DNA from: Candidatus Rokuibacteriota bacterium
Lineage (GTDB): Bacteria; Methylomirabilota; Methylomirabilia; Rokubacteriales; CSP1-6
Length of the DNA: 37,770 nucleotides
NCBI GenBank assembly: GCA_003220595.1
Contig: QHSZ01000117.1
Span: 1-37,770, forward strand
Direction of reading: 5' to 3'
Made by a program: the position numbers and the translations under genes. Positions 1-6,856 of this stretch are shown in pieces. Each line of letters opens with the position of its first letter. The stretch's first letter is position 1. The notes beneath the pieces were generated by a model. That model was not told where the DNA came from. It was given only the letters and a program-made list of their open reading frames with translations, and made no database searches.

Positions 1-39
1 CGCGTCGTGGACGGAGCGGTCGAGGTGGAGCTGTCGTGA
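1..39 (+). CDS. 3' end of an unidentified gene
   Basis: The window opens inside a reading frame that gives twelve residues (RVVDGAVEVELS) and stops with TGA at 37-39. The stop overlaps the GTG start of the cupin gene at 36 in a GTGA arrangement, the same coupling seen at many junctions in this window, which is the main reason to treat it as a real gene end. Too little remains to assign a function. Confidence 0.5.
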   Translation, partial: RVVDGAVEVELS

Positions 40-362
40 GCGACCCGCCGCGGAGCCTCTACGTCCAGCCGGGCGAGCGCGCCTGGCACGAGCGCCGGCC
101 GGGTGTCCACTGGAAGGTCCTCTGGGAGGAGGGCGACCGGAAGGCCGTGCTGATGCGCTACGACCCGGGCGCCACGATCCCCCGCCACCGCCACCTCGGG
201 GACGAGCAGATCTTCGTCCTCGAGGGCAGCGTGTCCGACGACACCGGCACGTGCGCCCGCGGCGGCTACGCGCGGCGACCGCCCGGCTGCGTCCACAGCG
301 TGTCGAGCGGCGAGGGGGCGCTGGTGCTCGCGATCATGTCCGGAGGCACGGAGCCCGTGTAG
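36..362 (+). CDS. small single-domain cupin protein (ChrR-type)
   Basis: This 108-residue protein is a minimal cupin barrel. Cupin motif 1 is visible as GATIPRHRHLGDEQIFVLEG (residues 45-64), with likely metal ligands H51, H53 and E57. H87 in motif 2 (PPGCVHS) supplies the fourth ligand. Size and motif resemble the ChrR cupin domain of anti-sigma factors, but the N-terminal zinc domain of those proteins is absent, so it is more likely a free-standing metal-binding cupin of unknown substrate. The GTG start at 36 overlaps the upstream stop, so it is probably co-transcribed with the truncated gene before it. A candidate promoter for the next gene begins just after its stop. Confidence 0.85.
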   Translation: MSDPPRSLYVQPGERAWHERRPGVHWKVLWEEGDRKAVLMRYDPGATIPRHRHLGDEQIFVLEGSVSDDTGTCARGGYARRPPGCVHSVSSGEGALVLAIMSGGTEPV

Positions 363-365
363 ATG

Positions 366-395
366 TTGCATCACGCCCCCGAAGTCACTTAATGT
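366..395 (+). promoter_or_regulatory. candidate sigma-70 promoter for the XRE gene
   Basis: TTGCAT at 366-371 and TAATGT at 390-395 are separated by 18 bases. This places a transcription start near 402 and leaves a leader of about 20 nt with a purine-rich GAGAGAGG at 402-409 before the ATG at 424. The -35 match is weak, so this is tentative. Confidence 0.35.
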
Positions 396-423
396 ATGGC
401 CGAGAGAGGACGACCATCCAACC

Positions 424-777
424 ATGACCGAACGCGCCGTCAAACACGTCCGGAAATTCCTCGGGCAGCGGCTGCGCGCCCTCCGCAAGCAACGCCTGCT
501 CAGCCAGGAGCGGCTCGGCGAGCGCGCCGGCCTCTCCGGGAAGTTTATCGGTGAGGTCGAGCGCGGCGAGAAGTCGATCTCGATCGACAGCCTCTACCAC
601 GTCTCGTCGGCGCTCGGGGTGCCGCTCCGGGATTTGACTGACGTGGGGGACAAGCAATCGGCAATCCCCACGGAAGACGCCGAGAAGATCCTCGCGCTCG
701 TGTCGGGGCGGCGCCGCCCGGAGGACGTCCGGAAGGCGTATCAGGTCCTCCGCGCGATGTTCGGCCGCGCTTCGTAG
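424..777 (+). CDS. XRE-family helix-turn-helix regulator
   Basis: This 117-residue DNA-binding protein has an HTH_3/Cro-C1 domain over roughly residues 8-67. The segment LGQRLRALRKQRLLSQERLG begins the domain, followed by the recognition-helix region with SGKFIGEVERGEKSISIDSL, the usual xxxxIxxxExGxxxxS pattern. The C-terminal 45 residues are not a recognised ligand domain; they contain a short conserved-looking EDAEKILALVSGRR helix. Small stand-alone XRE proteins normally repress their own or a neighbouring promoter. It has its own candidate promoter and is 61 bp from the cupin gene, so its target could be itself or the LAB_N gene downstream. The ATG start at 424 is preceded by a purine-rich stretch. 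Confidence 0.9.
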   Translation: MTERAVKHVRKFLGQRLRALRKQRLLSQERLGERAGLSGKFIGEVERGEKSISIDSLYHVSSALGVPLRDLTDVGDKQSAIPTEDAEKILALVSGRRRPEDVRKAYQVLRAMFGRAS

Positions 778-852
778 CGCGCGGCGGCGTCCGCTCCGCG
801 CCGTAGACTCGTCTCCGGCACTGGCCCCTGGCACTCGCGAGGTGGTGGCACT

Positions 853-1131
853 ATGACCCAGGATCACATGTGGCTCGGCATCGGACTGCTCGGTCAGGCG
901 TTCTTCTCGGCGCGCTTCCTCGTGCAGTGGATCGCCTCCGAGCGCGCCCGGAAGAGCGTCGTCCCCCGCGCCTTCTGGTTCTTTTCGGTGGGTGGCGGCT
1001 TCACGCTGCTGGCGTACGCGATCTACCGGCTCGACCCGGTGTTCATCCTGGGCCAGGGTGCGGGCCTCTTCGTCTACGCCCGTAACCTCTACTTCATCTA
1101 CCGCCACCCGGAGCGCGTCGCTCACCCCTGA
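853..1131 (+). CDS. lipid A biosynthesis N-terminal (LAB_N) domain membrane protein
   Basis: This 92-residue protein corresponds to the LAB_N domain. It has about three membrane segments (roughly residues 7-24, 39-58 and 63-80). The family signature is clear in GQAFFSARFLVQWIASER near the start and in GLFVYARNLYFIYR near the end. In other bacteria the domain occurs alone or fused to glycosyltransferases and lipid A modification enzymes; its own biochemical role is not settled. Its presence argues for an outer membrane with lipid A. A GAGGTGG ribosome site at about 839-845 supports the ATG at 853. It stands alone between the regulator and the aminotransferase, with no lipid A gene adjacent. 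Confidence 0.85.
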   Translation: MTQDHMWLGIGLLGQAFFSARFLVQWIASERARKSVVPRAFWFFSVGGGFTLLAYAIYRLDPVFILGQGAGLFVYARNLYFIYRHPERVAHP

Positions 1132-1152
1132 GCCGGCCCGCAGAATCAATGG

Positions 1153-1158
1153 TAGGAT
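1153..1158 (+). promoter_or_regulatory. candidate -10 box before the aminotransferase
   Basis: TAGGAT at 1153-1158 fits a TANNNT -10 element. A start of transcription near 1165 would leave AAAGGAG (1169-1175) just upstream of GTG 1182. If this box is real the in-frame ATG at 1149 cannot be the start, because it would lie upstream of the transcript. Confidence 0.35.
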
Positions 1159-1181
1159 CTGATGCAACAAAGGAGATGCCC

Positions 1182-2402
1182 GTGCCCGCCACGATGAATT
1201 GGGCCCAGTGCCACACGCGTCCCGTCCTGATGATCCCCGGCCCCACCGAGATCCCCTTCCCGGTGATCCAGGCGATGAACCAGCCGCCCGCGATCCAGTA
1301 CGACCGGCACTTCGACGAGCAGGTGCTCGAGCCGACGACCCTGGCGCTGCGCGAGGTGTTCCAGACGAAGGGCGAGGTCATCCTCATGCCCGGCTCCGGC
1401 CGGACTGCGCTCGAGGCGGGCGCCCTGAGCGTGATCGAGCCCGGGGACCGCGTGCTGGTGGTCGGGGCGGGCCAGTTCGGCATCCTGATGCGCGAGATCA
1501 TGAACCGCGTCGGCGCGGACTGGTCGGAATTCCCGGTGGAATGGGGCGGGCGCCTCGACCTGGACCGCCTCGCGCGGGAGGCTCAGCGTGTCCGCCCGAA
1601 GGCGCTGACGCTCGTCCACAACGAGACCTCCACGGGCACGACCTATCCGGCGGCCGAGGTGGGCAAGATCGCCCGCTCGGTCGGGGCGCTCTTCCTGCTC
1701 GACACTGTGTCGTCCATCGCCGGCCTCGACGTCCGCACCGACGAGTGGGGCGTGGACCTCAACATGACGGGCTCGCAGAAGTGCCTCGCCGCGCCCCTCG
1801 GGCTGGCGCTGGTCAGCGTGAGCCCGCGGGCCTGGGAGACGATGGAGCGGCGGAGCAAGCTCGCGCGGAGCTATGCCTACGACCTGCTGCGCTGGAGGGA
1901 GCACTGGATTCCGGTCTCGCGTGGCGGCAAGATTCCGGACGGCTCACCGCGCCGCCAGCCCGTGTCCATCCCGACGCACCTCACCGCGGCGATGCGCGTC
2001 GCGGCGACGCTGATCCTCGAGGAGGGCCTGGCGCACCGCTTCCGCCGCCACGAGATCGCGGCCGGCGCCCTCCGGCGCGGCCTCGCCGCGATGAGCCTCG
2101 AGATGTTCCCGGACCCGGCCATCCTGTCGAACACGGTGTCGTGCGTGAAGACGCCGAAGGGCATCGATCCCTCCGCCGTCGTGACGCTCATGCGCGACCG
2201 CTACGGGGTCCTCATCGGCACCGGCCTCGACAAGATTCGGACGACGACGCTGCGGATCGGCACGATGGGCGTCACGGCGAGCCCGCTCTACGTGCTGCCG
2301 ACGCTCTCGGCGCTCGAGCTGGCGCTGCGCGACCTCGGGTACAAGAGCGAGCCGGGCGCGTGCGTCGCCGCGGCGCAGGCCGCATTCGCCGACGCCGCGT
2401 AG
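1182..2402 (+). CDS. class V aminotransferase, serine-glyoxylate/alanine-glyoxylate type
   Basis: This PLP-dependent enzyme (406 residues from GTG 1182) belongs to the alanine/serine-glyoxylate aminotransferase family. MIPGPTEIP near the N-terminus, PGSGRTALEAG for phosphate binding, LLDTVSSIAG with the PLP aspartate, and GSQKCL with the Schiff-base lysine (K200) are all visible. Family members move the amino group of serine or alanine to glyoxylate. I prefer GTG 1182 because AAAGGAG lies 6 nt upstream; the in-frame ATG at 1149 has no ribosome site and ATG 1194 is too far. The next gene starts 3 nt after the stop and encodes a 2-hydroxyacid dehydrogenase. That pairing suggests serine plus glyoxylate to hydroxypyruvate, then reduction to glycerate. 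The substrate remains inference. Confidence 0.88.
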   Translation: MPATMNWAQCHTRPVLMIPGPTEIPFPVIQAMNQPPAIQYDRHFDEQVLEPTTLALREVFQTKGEVILMPGSGRTALEAGALSVIEPGDRVLVVGAGQFGILMREIMNRVGADWSEFPVEWGGRLDLDRLAREAQRVRPKALTLVHNETSTGTTYPAAEVGKIARSVGALFLLDTVSSIAGLDVRTDEWGVDLNMTGSQKCLAAPLGLALVSVSPRAWETMERRSKLARSYAYDLLRWREHWIPVSRGGKIPDGSPRRQPVSIPTHLTAAMRVAATLILEEGLAHRFRRHEIAAGALRRGLAAMSLEMFPDPAILSNTVSCVKTPKGIDPSAVVTLMRDRYGVLIGTGLDKIRTTTLRIGTMGVTASPLYVLPTLSALELALRDLGYKSEPGACVAAAQAAFADAA

Positions 2403-2405
2403 CCC

Positions 2406-3362
2406 GTGGCCGCCGCCCTCTTCGTCGTCCCCGACGACTTTCCGTCGGTCTTCGAGGGCACGCCCGCCCACGAGCGCCTGAAGAAGCTGGGCGAGACGCG
2501 CGTCTACACCCAGCGCGGCGCCGACGACGACGCCGAGCTGATCAAGCGCATCGACGGCGCCCAGTGCGTCATCAACATCCGGGCCCACGCACGCTTCACC
2601 GACCAAGTCTTTGCCGTGTGCCGCGCGCTCAGGCTCGTCTCGATCTGGGGCACGGGCACCGACAACGTCGACCTCGAGGCCGCCGGCCGGCGCGGCATCA
2701 CCGTGTGCAACACGCCCGGGGTCAACGCCTTCGCGGTCGCCGAACACACACTGGCGCTCATGCTCACCACCGCGCGCAAGATCCCGCGGATCGACCGCGA
2801 AATGCGGGGCGGCGTCTGGCCGCGCGAGATGCTCGGTCAGCTCTTCGGCAAGACGCTCGCGGTCTTCGGCACGGGCAAGATCGGCGCGCGCGTGGCCGAG
2901 CTCGGCCGCGCCTTCGGCATGGACGTCCGCACGTGGAGCGCGCGGAGCGGGACGCCCAGCGCCAAGGACGGGTTGCTGCGCGCGGCCGACTTCGTCTCGC
3001 TCCACCTGCGCCTCGCCCCGGAGACGCGCGGCTTCCTCGGGCGGCGGGAGCTGTCGCTCATGAAGAAGACCGCGATCCTCGTCAATACGGGCCGGGGCGC
3101 GCTCGTCGAGCGCGACGCGCTGCAGGACGCGCTGGCGCAGGGCCGGCTCGCGGGCGCCGGGCTCGACGTCTTTCACGACGAGCCCCTCAAACCCGGCGAC
3201 CCGATCCTCGGGCTCGCACACGTCGTCCTCTCGCCGCACAACGCCGGGCAGACGCCCGACGTGATCCGCGACGGCCTCTTGCGCGCGGTCGAGAACATCG
3301 AGAACTTCCTGAAGGGGCAGCCGACCGATGTGGTCGTGGCGCCGGTCAAGCCCGGCGCCTGA
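2406..3362 (+). CDS. D-2-hydroxyacid dehydrogenase (hydroxypyruvate reductase/phosphoglycerate dehydrogenase-like)
   Basis: This 318-residue NAD(P)-dependent dehydrogenase has the D-isomer-specific 2-hydroxyacid dehydrogenase fold. The nucleotide-binding loop is GTGKIGARVAELG. The catalytic arginine is in LVNTGRGALVERDAL, the glutamate in GLDVFHDEPL and the histidine in VVLSPHNAGQT. These give the family's Arg-Glu-His set. The GTG start is 3 nt after the aminotransferase stop, so the two are almost certainly translated as a pair. Reduction of the keto acid made by the transaminase (hydroxypyruvate or glyoxylate) is the simplest role, as in serine-cycle or photorespiratory-type carbon flow. 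A phosphoglycerate dehydrogenase role is less likely because no ACT or ASB regulatory domain is present. Confidence 0.88.
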   Translation: MAAALFVVPDDFPSVFEGTPAHERLKKLGETRVYTQRGADDDAELIKRIDGAQCVINIRAHARFTDQVFAVCRALRLVSIWGTGTDNVDLEAAGRRGITVCNTPGVNAFAVAEHTLALMLTTARKIPRIDREMRGGVWPREMLGQLFGKTLAVFGTGKIGARVAELGRAFGMDVRTWSARSGTPSAKDGLLRAADFVSLHLRLAPETRGFLGRRELSLMKKTAILVNTGRGALVERDALQDALAQGRLAGAGLDVFHDEPLKPGDPILGLAHVVLSPHNAGQTPDVIRDGLLRAVENIENFLKGQPTDVVVAPVKPGA

Positions 3363-3373
3363 GGGCCTGGGAC

Positions 3374-3844
3374 GTGATCGCGTGCACGTTCGAAGACGGG
3401 CGACGTGCGGCCCTGCGGCACGTCGTCGTCCATGCGGTCGTGGAGCAGCACGGGGCCCTCCTGCTGGTCAAGCGTGCTGGACACCTCCTCGAAGGGGGAA
3501 AGTGGGGCCTGCCGGGGGGATTCCTGGACAGGGACGAGACGCTGGCGGAAGGCGTCCTGCGCGAGCTTCGCGAGGAGACGGGCTGGACGGGGCGCGTGGT
3601 CGGGCTGCTCCGCGTCAATTCGAGACCCCACCGGCCGCACGAGACTCGCCAGAACGTCGCCTTCGACTTCGTCGTCGCGCCGCTCCGGCAGACCGGCGAG
3701 CCGGACGCGGAGTCCACCGAGGTGGCGTGGGTCCCGATCGAACGCCTGCCGCCCCTCGACACTCTGGCGTTCGATCACGGCGACACGGTCCGCGCCTATC
3801 TCGACTCGGGGCGCGGCCCGATGGCGGCGCCGACTCTCCTCTAG
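3374..3844 (+). CDS. NUDIX hydrolase
   Basis: This 156-residue protein carries a complete NUDIX box: the loop GGFLDRDETL followed by the helix GVLRELREETGW matches GX5EX7REUXEEXGU. Such enzymes cleave nucleoside diphosphates linked to another moiety; the substrate cannot be told. The frame stays open far upstream, but that part is out of phase with the two preceding genes. GTG 3374, with GAGGG about 10 nt upstream, gives the usual NUDIX length with a short strand before the HVVVHAVVEQHGALLLVKR core. It lies 11 nt after the dehydrogenase stop and probably closes that operon, because two strong hairpins follow its stop codon. Confidence 0.87.
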   Translation: MIACTFEDGRRAALRHVVVHAVVEQHGALLLVKRAGHLLEGGKWGLPGGFLDRDETLAEGVLRELREETGWTGRVVGLLRVNSRPHRPHETRQNVAFDFVVAPLRQTGEPDAESTEVAWVPIERLPPLDTLAFDHGDTVRAYLDSGRGPMAAPTLL

Positions 3845-3852
3845 ATCATCGA

Positions 3853-3873
3853 AGGGGGCCTCGACGGCCCCCT
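3853..3873 (+). terminator. GC-rich hairpin after the NUDIX gene
   Basis: AGGGGGCC (3853-3860), loop TCGAC, and GGCCCCCT (3866-3873) form a perfect 8-bp stem starting 8 nt after the NUDIX stop. No T-run follows, so it may slow or end transcription by another route, or protect the RNA end. It is placed where a terminator would be expected. Confidence 0.5.
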
Positions 3874-3896
3874 CCGAGCCGCCCCCGGGAAAGGTT

Positions 3897-3915
3897 GCGC
3901 GGGCGGAGCCCGCGC
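3897..3915 (+). terminator. second GC-rich hairpin in the same gap
   Basis: GCGCGGGC (3897-3904), loop GGA, and GCCCGCGC (3908-3915) form another perfect 8-bp stem 23 nt after the first. No T-run follows. Two stacked hairpins between the NUDIX and metallophosphoesterase genes suggest a transcription boundary. Confidence 0.4.
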
Positions 3916-3970
3916 TCGAACGGTGCGTACGTGGCGGCCTCCTCACGTTTGATTGAGAAGAGGGCGTATC

Positions 3971-4855
3971 GTGGGTCTGGATGAGGATCAGGAAGTGGAC
4001 AGCAAGAACGTGACGATCGCCAGCGAGGCACGGTTTCGCTTCGTCCACCTCACCGACACCCACATCATGGCGGGTGGGAGGTGGCGGCCCCGGGCCGGGG
4101 GCTTCGAGTTCGATACCGAAGAATCGCTCCGGCGAGTGGTCGAGGCGGTTCGTGCGCTCGATCCTGCACCCGCCTTTGCCATTCTCGGCGGCGACCTCGC
4201 CAGCCCTGACTTGCTCCATCGCGATCGCCCGCTGACGTCGCAGGAGTACGAGCCCTCCTACCGCCTTCTCGCAGAAATCCTGGCCCGCCTACCGTGCCCC
4301 GCCCGCTTCCTCGTGGGGAACCACGACGACCGCGTTGCCTTCAACCGCGTGCTGCGCGCGGCCGCGCCCACGGCGAATGCCCCGCACTACTACGGCTTCG
4401 ACTATCAGGCCTACCACTTCGTCGCTCTCGACTCCCAGGAGCCGGGGCAGGCGGGGGGCTTCCTCGACCCAGCGCAACTGGAGTGGCTTCATCTCGACCT
4501 CGCGCGGCATCGTGGCCGGCCGACCGTTGTGTTCGTGCACCATCACCCCTGGGCACTCGGCCTCGAGTGGATCGATACCATGACGCTCCGCAACGGCGAG
4601 CAGCTCATGTCGATGCTGCACGAGCACACCCAGGTGCGCTGGGTCATTTGCGGTCACGTCCACCTCGACCAGGCCGTCCAGCGGGGAAGGCTCACCATGC
4701 TCACGACACCGTCCACGTGTGTCCAGCTCTCCAAGGTCTCCCAGGCGGCGAAGGTCCTGCCCGGCCCCCCGGCCTTCCGGGTCGTCGACGTGTCGGGCGA
4801 AGAGCTCGCGACGCGCGTGCTCCATCTCCGCGCCGACGGCTCGGCCGAGCTCTGA
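3971..4855 (+). CDS. metallophosphoesterase, class III phosphodiesterase-like
   Basis: This calcineurin-like phosphoesterase (294 residues from GTG 3971) shows all five metal motifs in order: LTDTHIM (DxH), LGGDLAS (GD), LVGNHDDR (GNHD), FVHHHPW (H) and ICGHVHLD (GHxH). The arrangement matches CpdA/GpdQ-type cytoplasmic phosphodiesterases acting on cyclic nucleotides or glycerophosphodiesters. The exact substrate is unknown. GAGGG at 3960-3964 sits 6 nt before GTG 3971. An upstream in-frame TTG at 3953 would add six residues but has no ribosome site. It is a single-gene unit: hairpins lie upstream and a gene on the opposite strand lies downstream. Confidence 0.85.
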   Translation: MGLDEDQEVDSKNVTIASEARFRFVHLTDTHIMAGGRWRPRAGGFEFDTEESLRRVVEAVRALDPAPAFAILGGDLASPDLLHRDRPLTSQEYEPSYRLLAEILARLPCPARFLVGNHDDRVAFNRVLRAAAPTANAPHYYGFDYQAYHFVALDSQEPGQAGGFLDPAQLEWLHLDLARHRGRPTVVFVHHHPWALGLEWIDTMTLRNGEQLMSMLHEHTQVRWVICGHVHLDQAVQRGRLTMLTTPSTCVQLSKVSQAAKVLPGPPAFRVVDVSGEELATRVLHLRADGSAEL

Positions 4856-4905
4856 GAGGGGCCAGTGGACCACTGCATCATCAACGGTCGACATTCAGGC
4901 ACCTC

Positions 4906-5814
4906 CTAACGTGACTTCGCGGGCGTGACGCGCGCGGGGCGCCGGCCGCTCGTCTCGCGATACCACTCGTAGATCTCCTCGCCCGTCGTCAGCCAGACGC
5001 CCTTGTGCTTCCGGACGTAGTCGTAGACCGCCTCGAAGTACTTGATCCGGTGCGGGACGCCGTGGATGTACGGATGGACGGCGATCGCCATGACGCGCGC
5101 GTTGCTGGCGCCTTCGAGGTAGAGGCGGTCGAACTGGTCCTTCACGCGCTGGTACCAGTACCCCGACTCGTGGTGCTGGATGACCATCGTCGGGATGTCA
5201 TTCAGCTCCAGCGTGTAGGGCACCGAGACGAGCGGGCCCGCCGTCGTCCGGATCTCGTAGGGCTGGTCGTCGTTGACCCAGTCCGAGACGTACTCGATCC
5301 CTTCCTCGGCGAGGACGTCGAGCGTCTCCCACGTCTCCGTGAGGCCGGGCCCGAGCCAGCCCTTCGGCTTCTTGCCGGTGAAGTCGCGCAGGAGCTTGAG
5401 GGAGTCACGCACCGCCGCACGCTGGTCGGGCAGGAGGTGCATGGCGCCCTGCCTGACGCCGTGGCCCATGAACTCCCAGCCCGCGTCGAGCATCGCGCGC
5501 GCCACGGGCTCGTAGGCGCGGCAGACGTTGGCGTTGATCGAGGTCGTCGCTCGGATCTTGCGCTTGCCGAGCGCCTCGAGCATCCGCCAGAATCCGACGC
5601 GCATCCCGTAGTCGTGCCACGCCCAGTTGGGGACGTCGGGCACCGTCTGGACTCCCTGCGGCGCCGTCAGGTACTGACGGGCCATCGGCTTCTCGATGTC
5701 CCACTCCTCGATGTTGACGATCGTCCACACGGCGAGCCGAGCGCCCTTCGGGAGCTTCCACGGCTGGCGGGCGGTGATCGGCGAGTAGTCGAAGCGCTCG
5801 GACGGAAGTCTCAC
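4906..5814 (-). CDS. PuuE-like polysaccharide deacetylase family protein
   Basis: This 302-residue protein has the NodB/polysaccharide deacetylase barrel but resembles the PuuE allantoinase branch, which works on C-N bonds of small molecules and not on sugars. Features are VNIEEWD near residue 35, an NANVCRAYEPVARAML helix, FMGHGVRQG in place of the usual HxxxH metal motif, GWLGPGLTETWETLDVL, and VHPYIHGVPHRI near the end. The missing canonical metal histidines agree with that branch. GTG 5814 has AGGAGG 5 nt upstream (5820-5825), better than the farther start inside the divergent gene. It is read away from the amidohydrolase operon from a shared 40-bp promoter gap, which suggests joint control. 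A role in opening an amide or ring is inference. Confidence 0.82.
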   Translation of the reverse strand: MRLPSERFDYSPITARQPWKLPKGARLAVWTIVNIEEWDIEKPMARQYLTAPQGVQTVPDVPNWAWHDYGMRVGFWRMLEALGKRKIRATTSINANVCRAYEPVARAMLDAGWEFMGHGVRQGAMHLLPDQRAAVRDSLKLLRDFTGKKPKGWLGPGLTETWETLDVLAEEGIEYVSDWVNDDQPYEIRTTAGPLVSVPYTLELNDIPTMVIQHHESGYWYQRVKDQFDRLYLEGASNARVMAIAVHPYIHGVPHRIKYFEAVYDYVRKHKGVWLTTGEEIYEWYRETSGRRPARVTPAKSR

Positions 5815-5836
5815 GAGGTCCTCCTCTCGTGTCCCT

Positions 5837-5846
5837 ATAGTACAAT
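5837..5846. promoter_or_regulatory. overlapping divergent -10 boxes (deacetylase / amidohydrolase operon)
   Basis: On the + strand TACAAT (5841-5846) ends 8 nt before the GTG of the amidohydrolase, which has no ribosome site, so the transcript is probably leaderless. On the - strand TACTAT (5842-5837) overlaps it and would start RNA near 5829, leaving a short leader with the AGGAGG site of the deacetylase. Clear -35 boxes are not seen on either side. Confidence 0.55.
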
Positions 5847-5854
5847 CACGAGCC

Positions 5855-6856
5855 GTGACCTCGCCCCCGGCCATCGATATCCACGCGCACTTCTATCCCG
5901 AAGCCTTCCTGAAGGTGATCGAGGACGAGGGCGCAGCGTTCGGCGTGCGCGTGGATCGCTCGAACCCGAAGGGGCCGGCCGTCGCCACAGGCGACGCCGC
6001 GGGGCCCCCGCTCGACGCGACCTACTGGGATCTCGACCGCCGCGTGCGGGCGATGGACAAGGCGGGTGTCCGGCTCCACGCGCTCTCGCTGACGGTCCCC
6101 ATGGTCTACTGGGCGCGCGGCGAGACCGCGACGCGCGCGGCCCGCGCGGTGAACGACGCGATGGCCGAGGCGCACGGCGCCTACCCCGAGCGCTTCGTCG
6201 GCTGCGCGACGCTGCCGATGCAAGAGCCCGCCCGGGCGCTCGCCGAGCTCGAGCGCGCGGCGACGCTGCCGGGGATCCGCGCCGTCTACCTCGGGACCAA
6301 CGTGAACGGCCGCGAGCTCTCGGATCCCGGCTTCGAGCCGATCTACGCCCGCTGCGCGGCGCTCCGCCTGCCCGTGCTCCTCCATCCGATCGCGGTCGTG
6401 GGCGGCGCGCGCCTGCGCCCCTTCTACCTCAATAACCTCCTCGGCAACCCCTTCGACAACGCGATCGCCGCGGCGCACCTCGTCTTCGGCGGGGTCCTCG
6501 ACCGCCACCCGAAGCTCCAGGTGTGTCTGCCCCACGCGGGCGGCGCGCTCCCGTACCTCTTCGGGCGCCTCGAGCACGGCCAGCGTGTCCGCCCGGAGGC
6601 GCAGCGGCGCGCGCGGCGGCCGTTCAGCGCCTACCTCCGCCGCTTCACCTACGACACGGTCACCCACTCGGCCCACGCGCTGCGCTACCTGATCGCGACG
6701 GTCGGCGCGGACCGCGTCATGCTCGGCAGCGACTATTGCTTCGACATGGGCTACGCCCGGCCGCGCGACATCATCGTGAAGGGCGCGCGACTTTCGAAGG
6801 CCGATCAGGCCCGCATCCTCGGCGGTAACGCCCTGCGATTCCTCGGGCTCCGGTGA
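5855..6856 (+). CDS. ACMSD-family amidohydrolase/decarboxylase
   Basis: This 333-residue TIM-barrel metal enzyme belongs to the amidohydrolase_2 family, close to 2-amino-3-carboxymuconate-6-semialdehyde decarboxylase and the gamma-resorcylate-type decarboxylases. The metal site is visible: DIHAHFYP at the N-terminus (H10, H12), a histidine in LLHPIAVVGG, another in CLPHAGGALPYLFGRL, and the aspartate in LGSDYCFDMG. Members usually remove a carboxyl group from aromatic or ring-opened acids. It is the first gene of an eight-gene + strand run; its stop overlaps the LivH start (GTGA), linking the enzyme to the importer. Start GTG 5855 follows a -10-like box at 8 nt, so translation is probably leaderless. 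Confidence 0.87.
   Translation: MTSPPAIDIHAHFYPEAFLKVIEDEGAAFGVRVDRSNPKGPAVATGDAAGPPLDATYWDLDRRVRAMDKAGVRLHALSLTVPMVYWARGETATRAARAVNDAMAEAHGAYPERFVGCATLPMQEPARALAELERAATLPGIRAVYLGTNVNGRELSDPGFEPIYARCAALRLPVLLHPIAVVGGARLRPFYLNNLLGNPFDNAIAAAHLVFGGVLDRHPKLQVCLPHAGGALPYLFGRLEHGQRVRPEAQRRARRPFSAYLRRFTYDTVTHSAHALRYLIATVGADRVMLGSDYCFDMGYARPRDIIVKGARLSKADQARILGGNALRFLGLR

Noticed and set aside
1149-1181. Upstream ATG 1149 as start of the aminotransferase
   Set aside because: No ribosome site, and it lies ahead of the likely -10 box; GTG 1182 has AAAGGAG at ideal spacing.
1199-3373. Very long + strand frame running into the NUDIX gene
   Set aside because: It is a shadow of the aminotransferase and dehydrogenase genes, with Arg/Pro-rich translation. 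Only the part from 3374 has a real domain.
3853-3915. Tandem hairpins as a classical intrinsic terminator
   Set aside because: Stems are strong but no T-run follows either, so I list them only as likely boundary hairpins.
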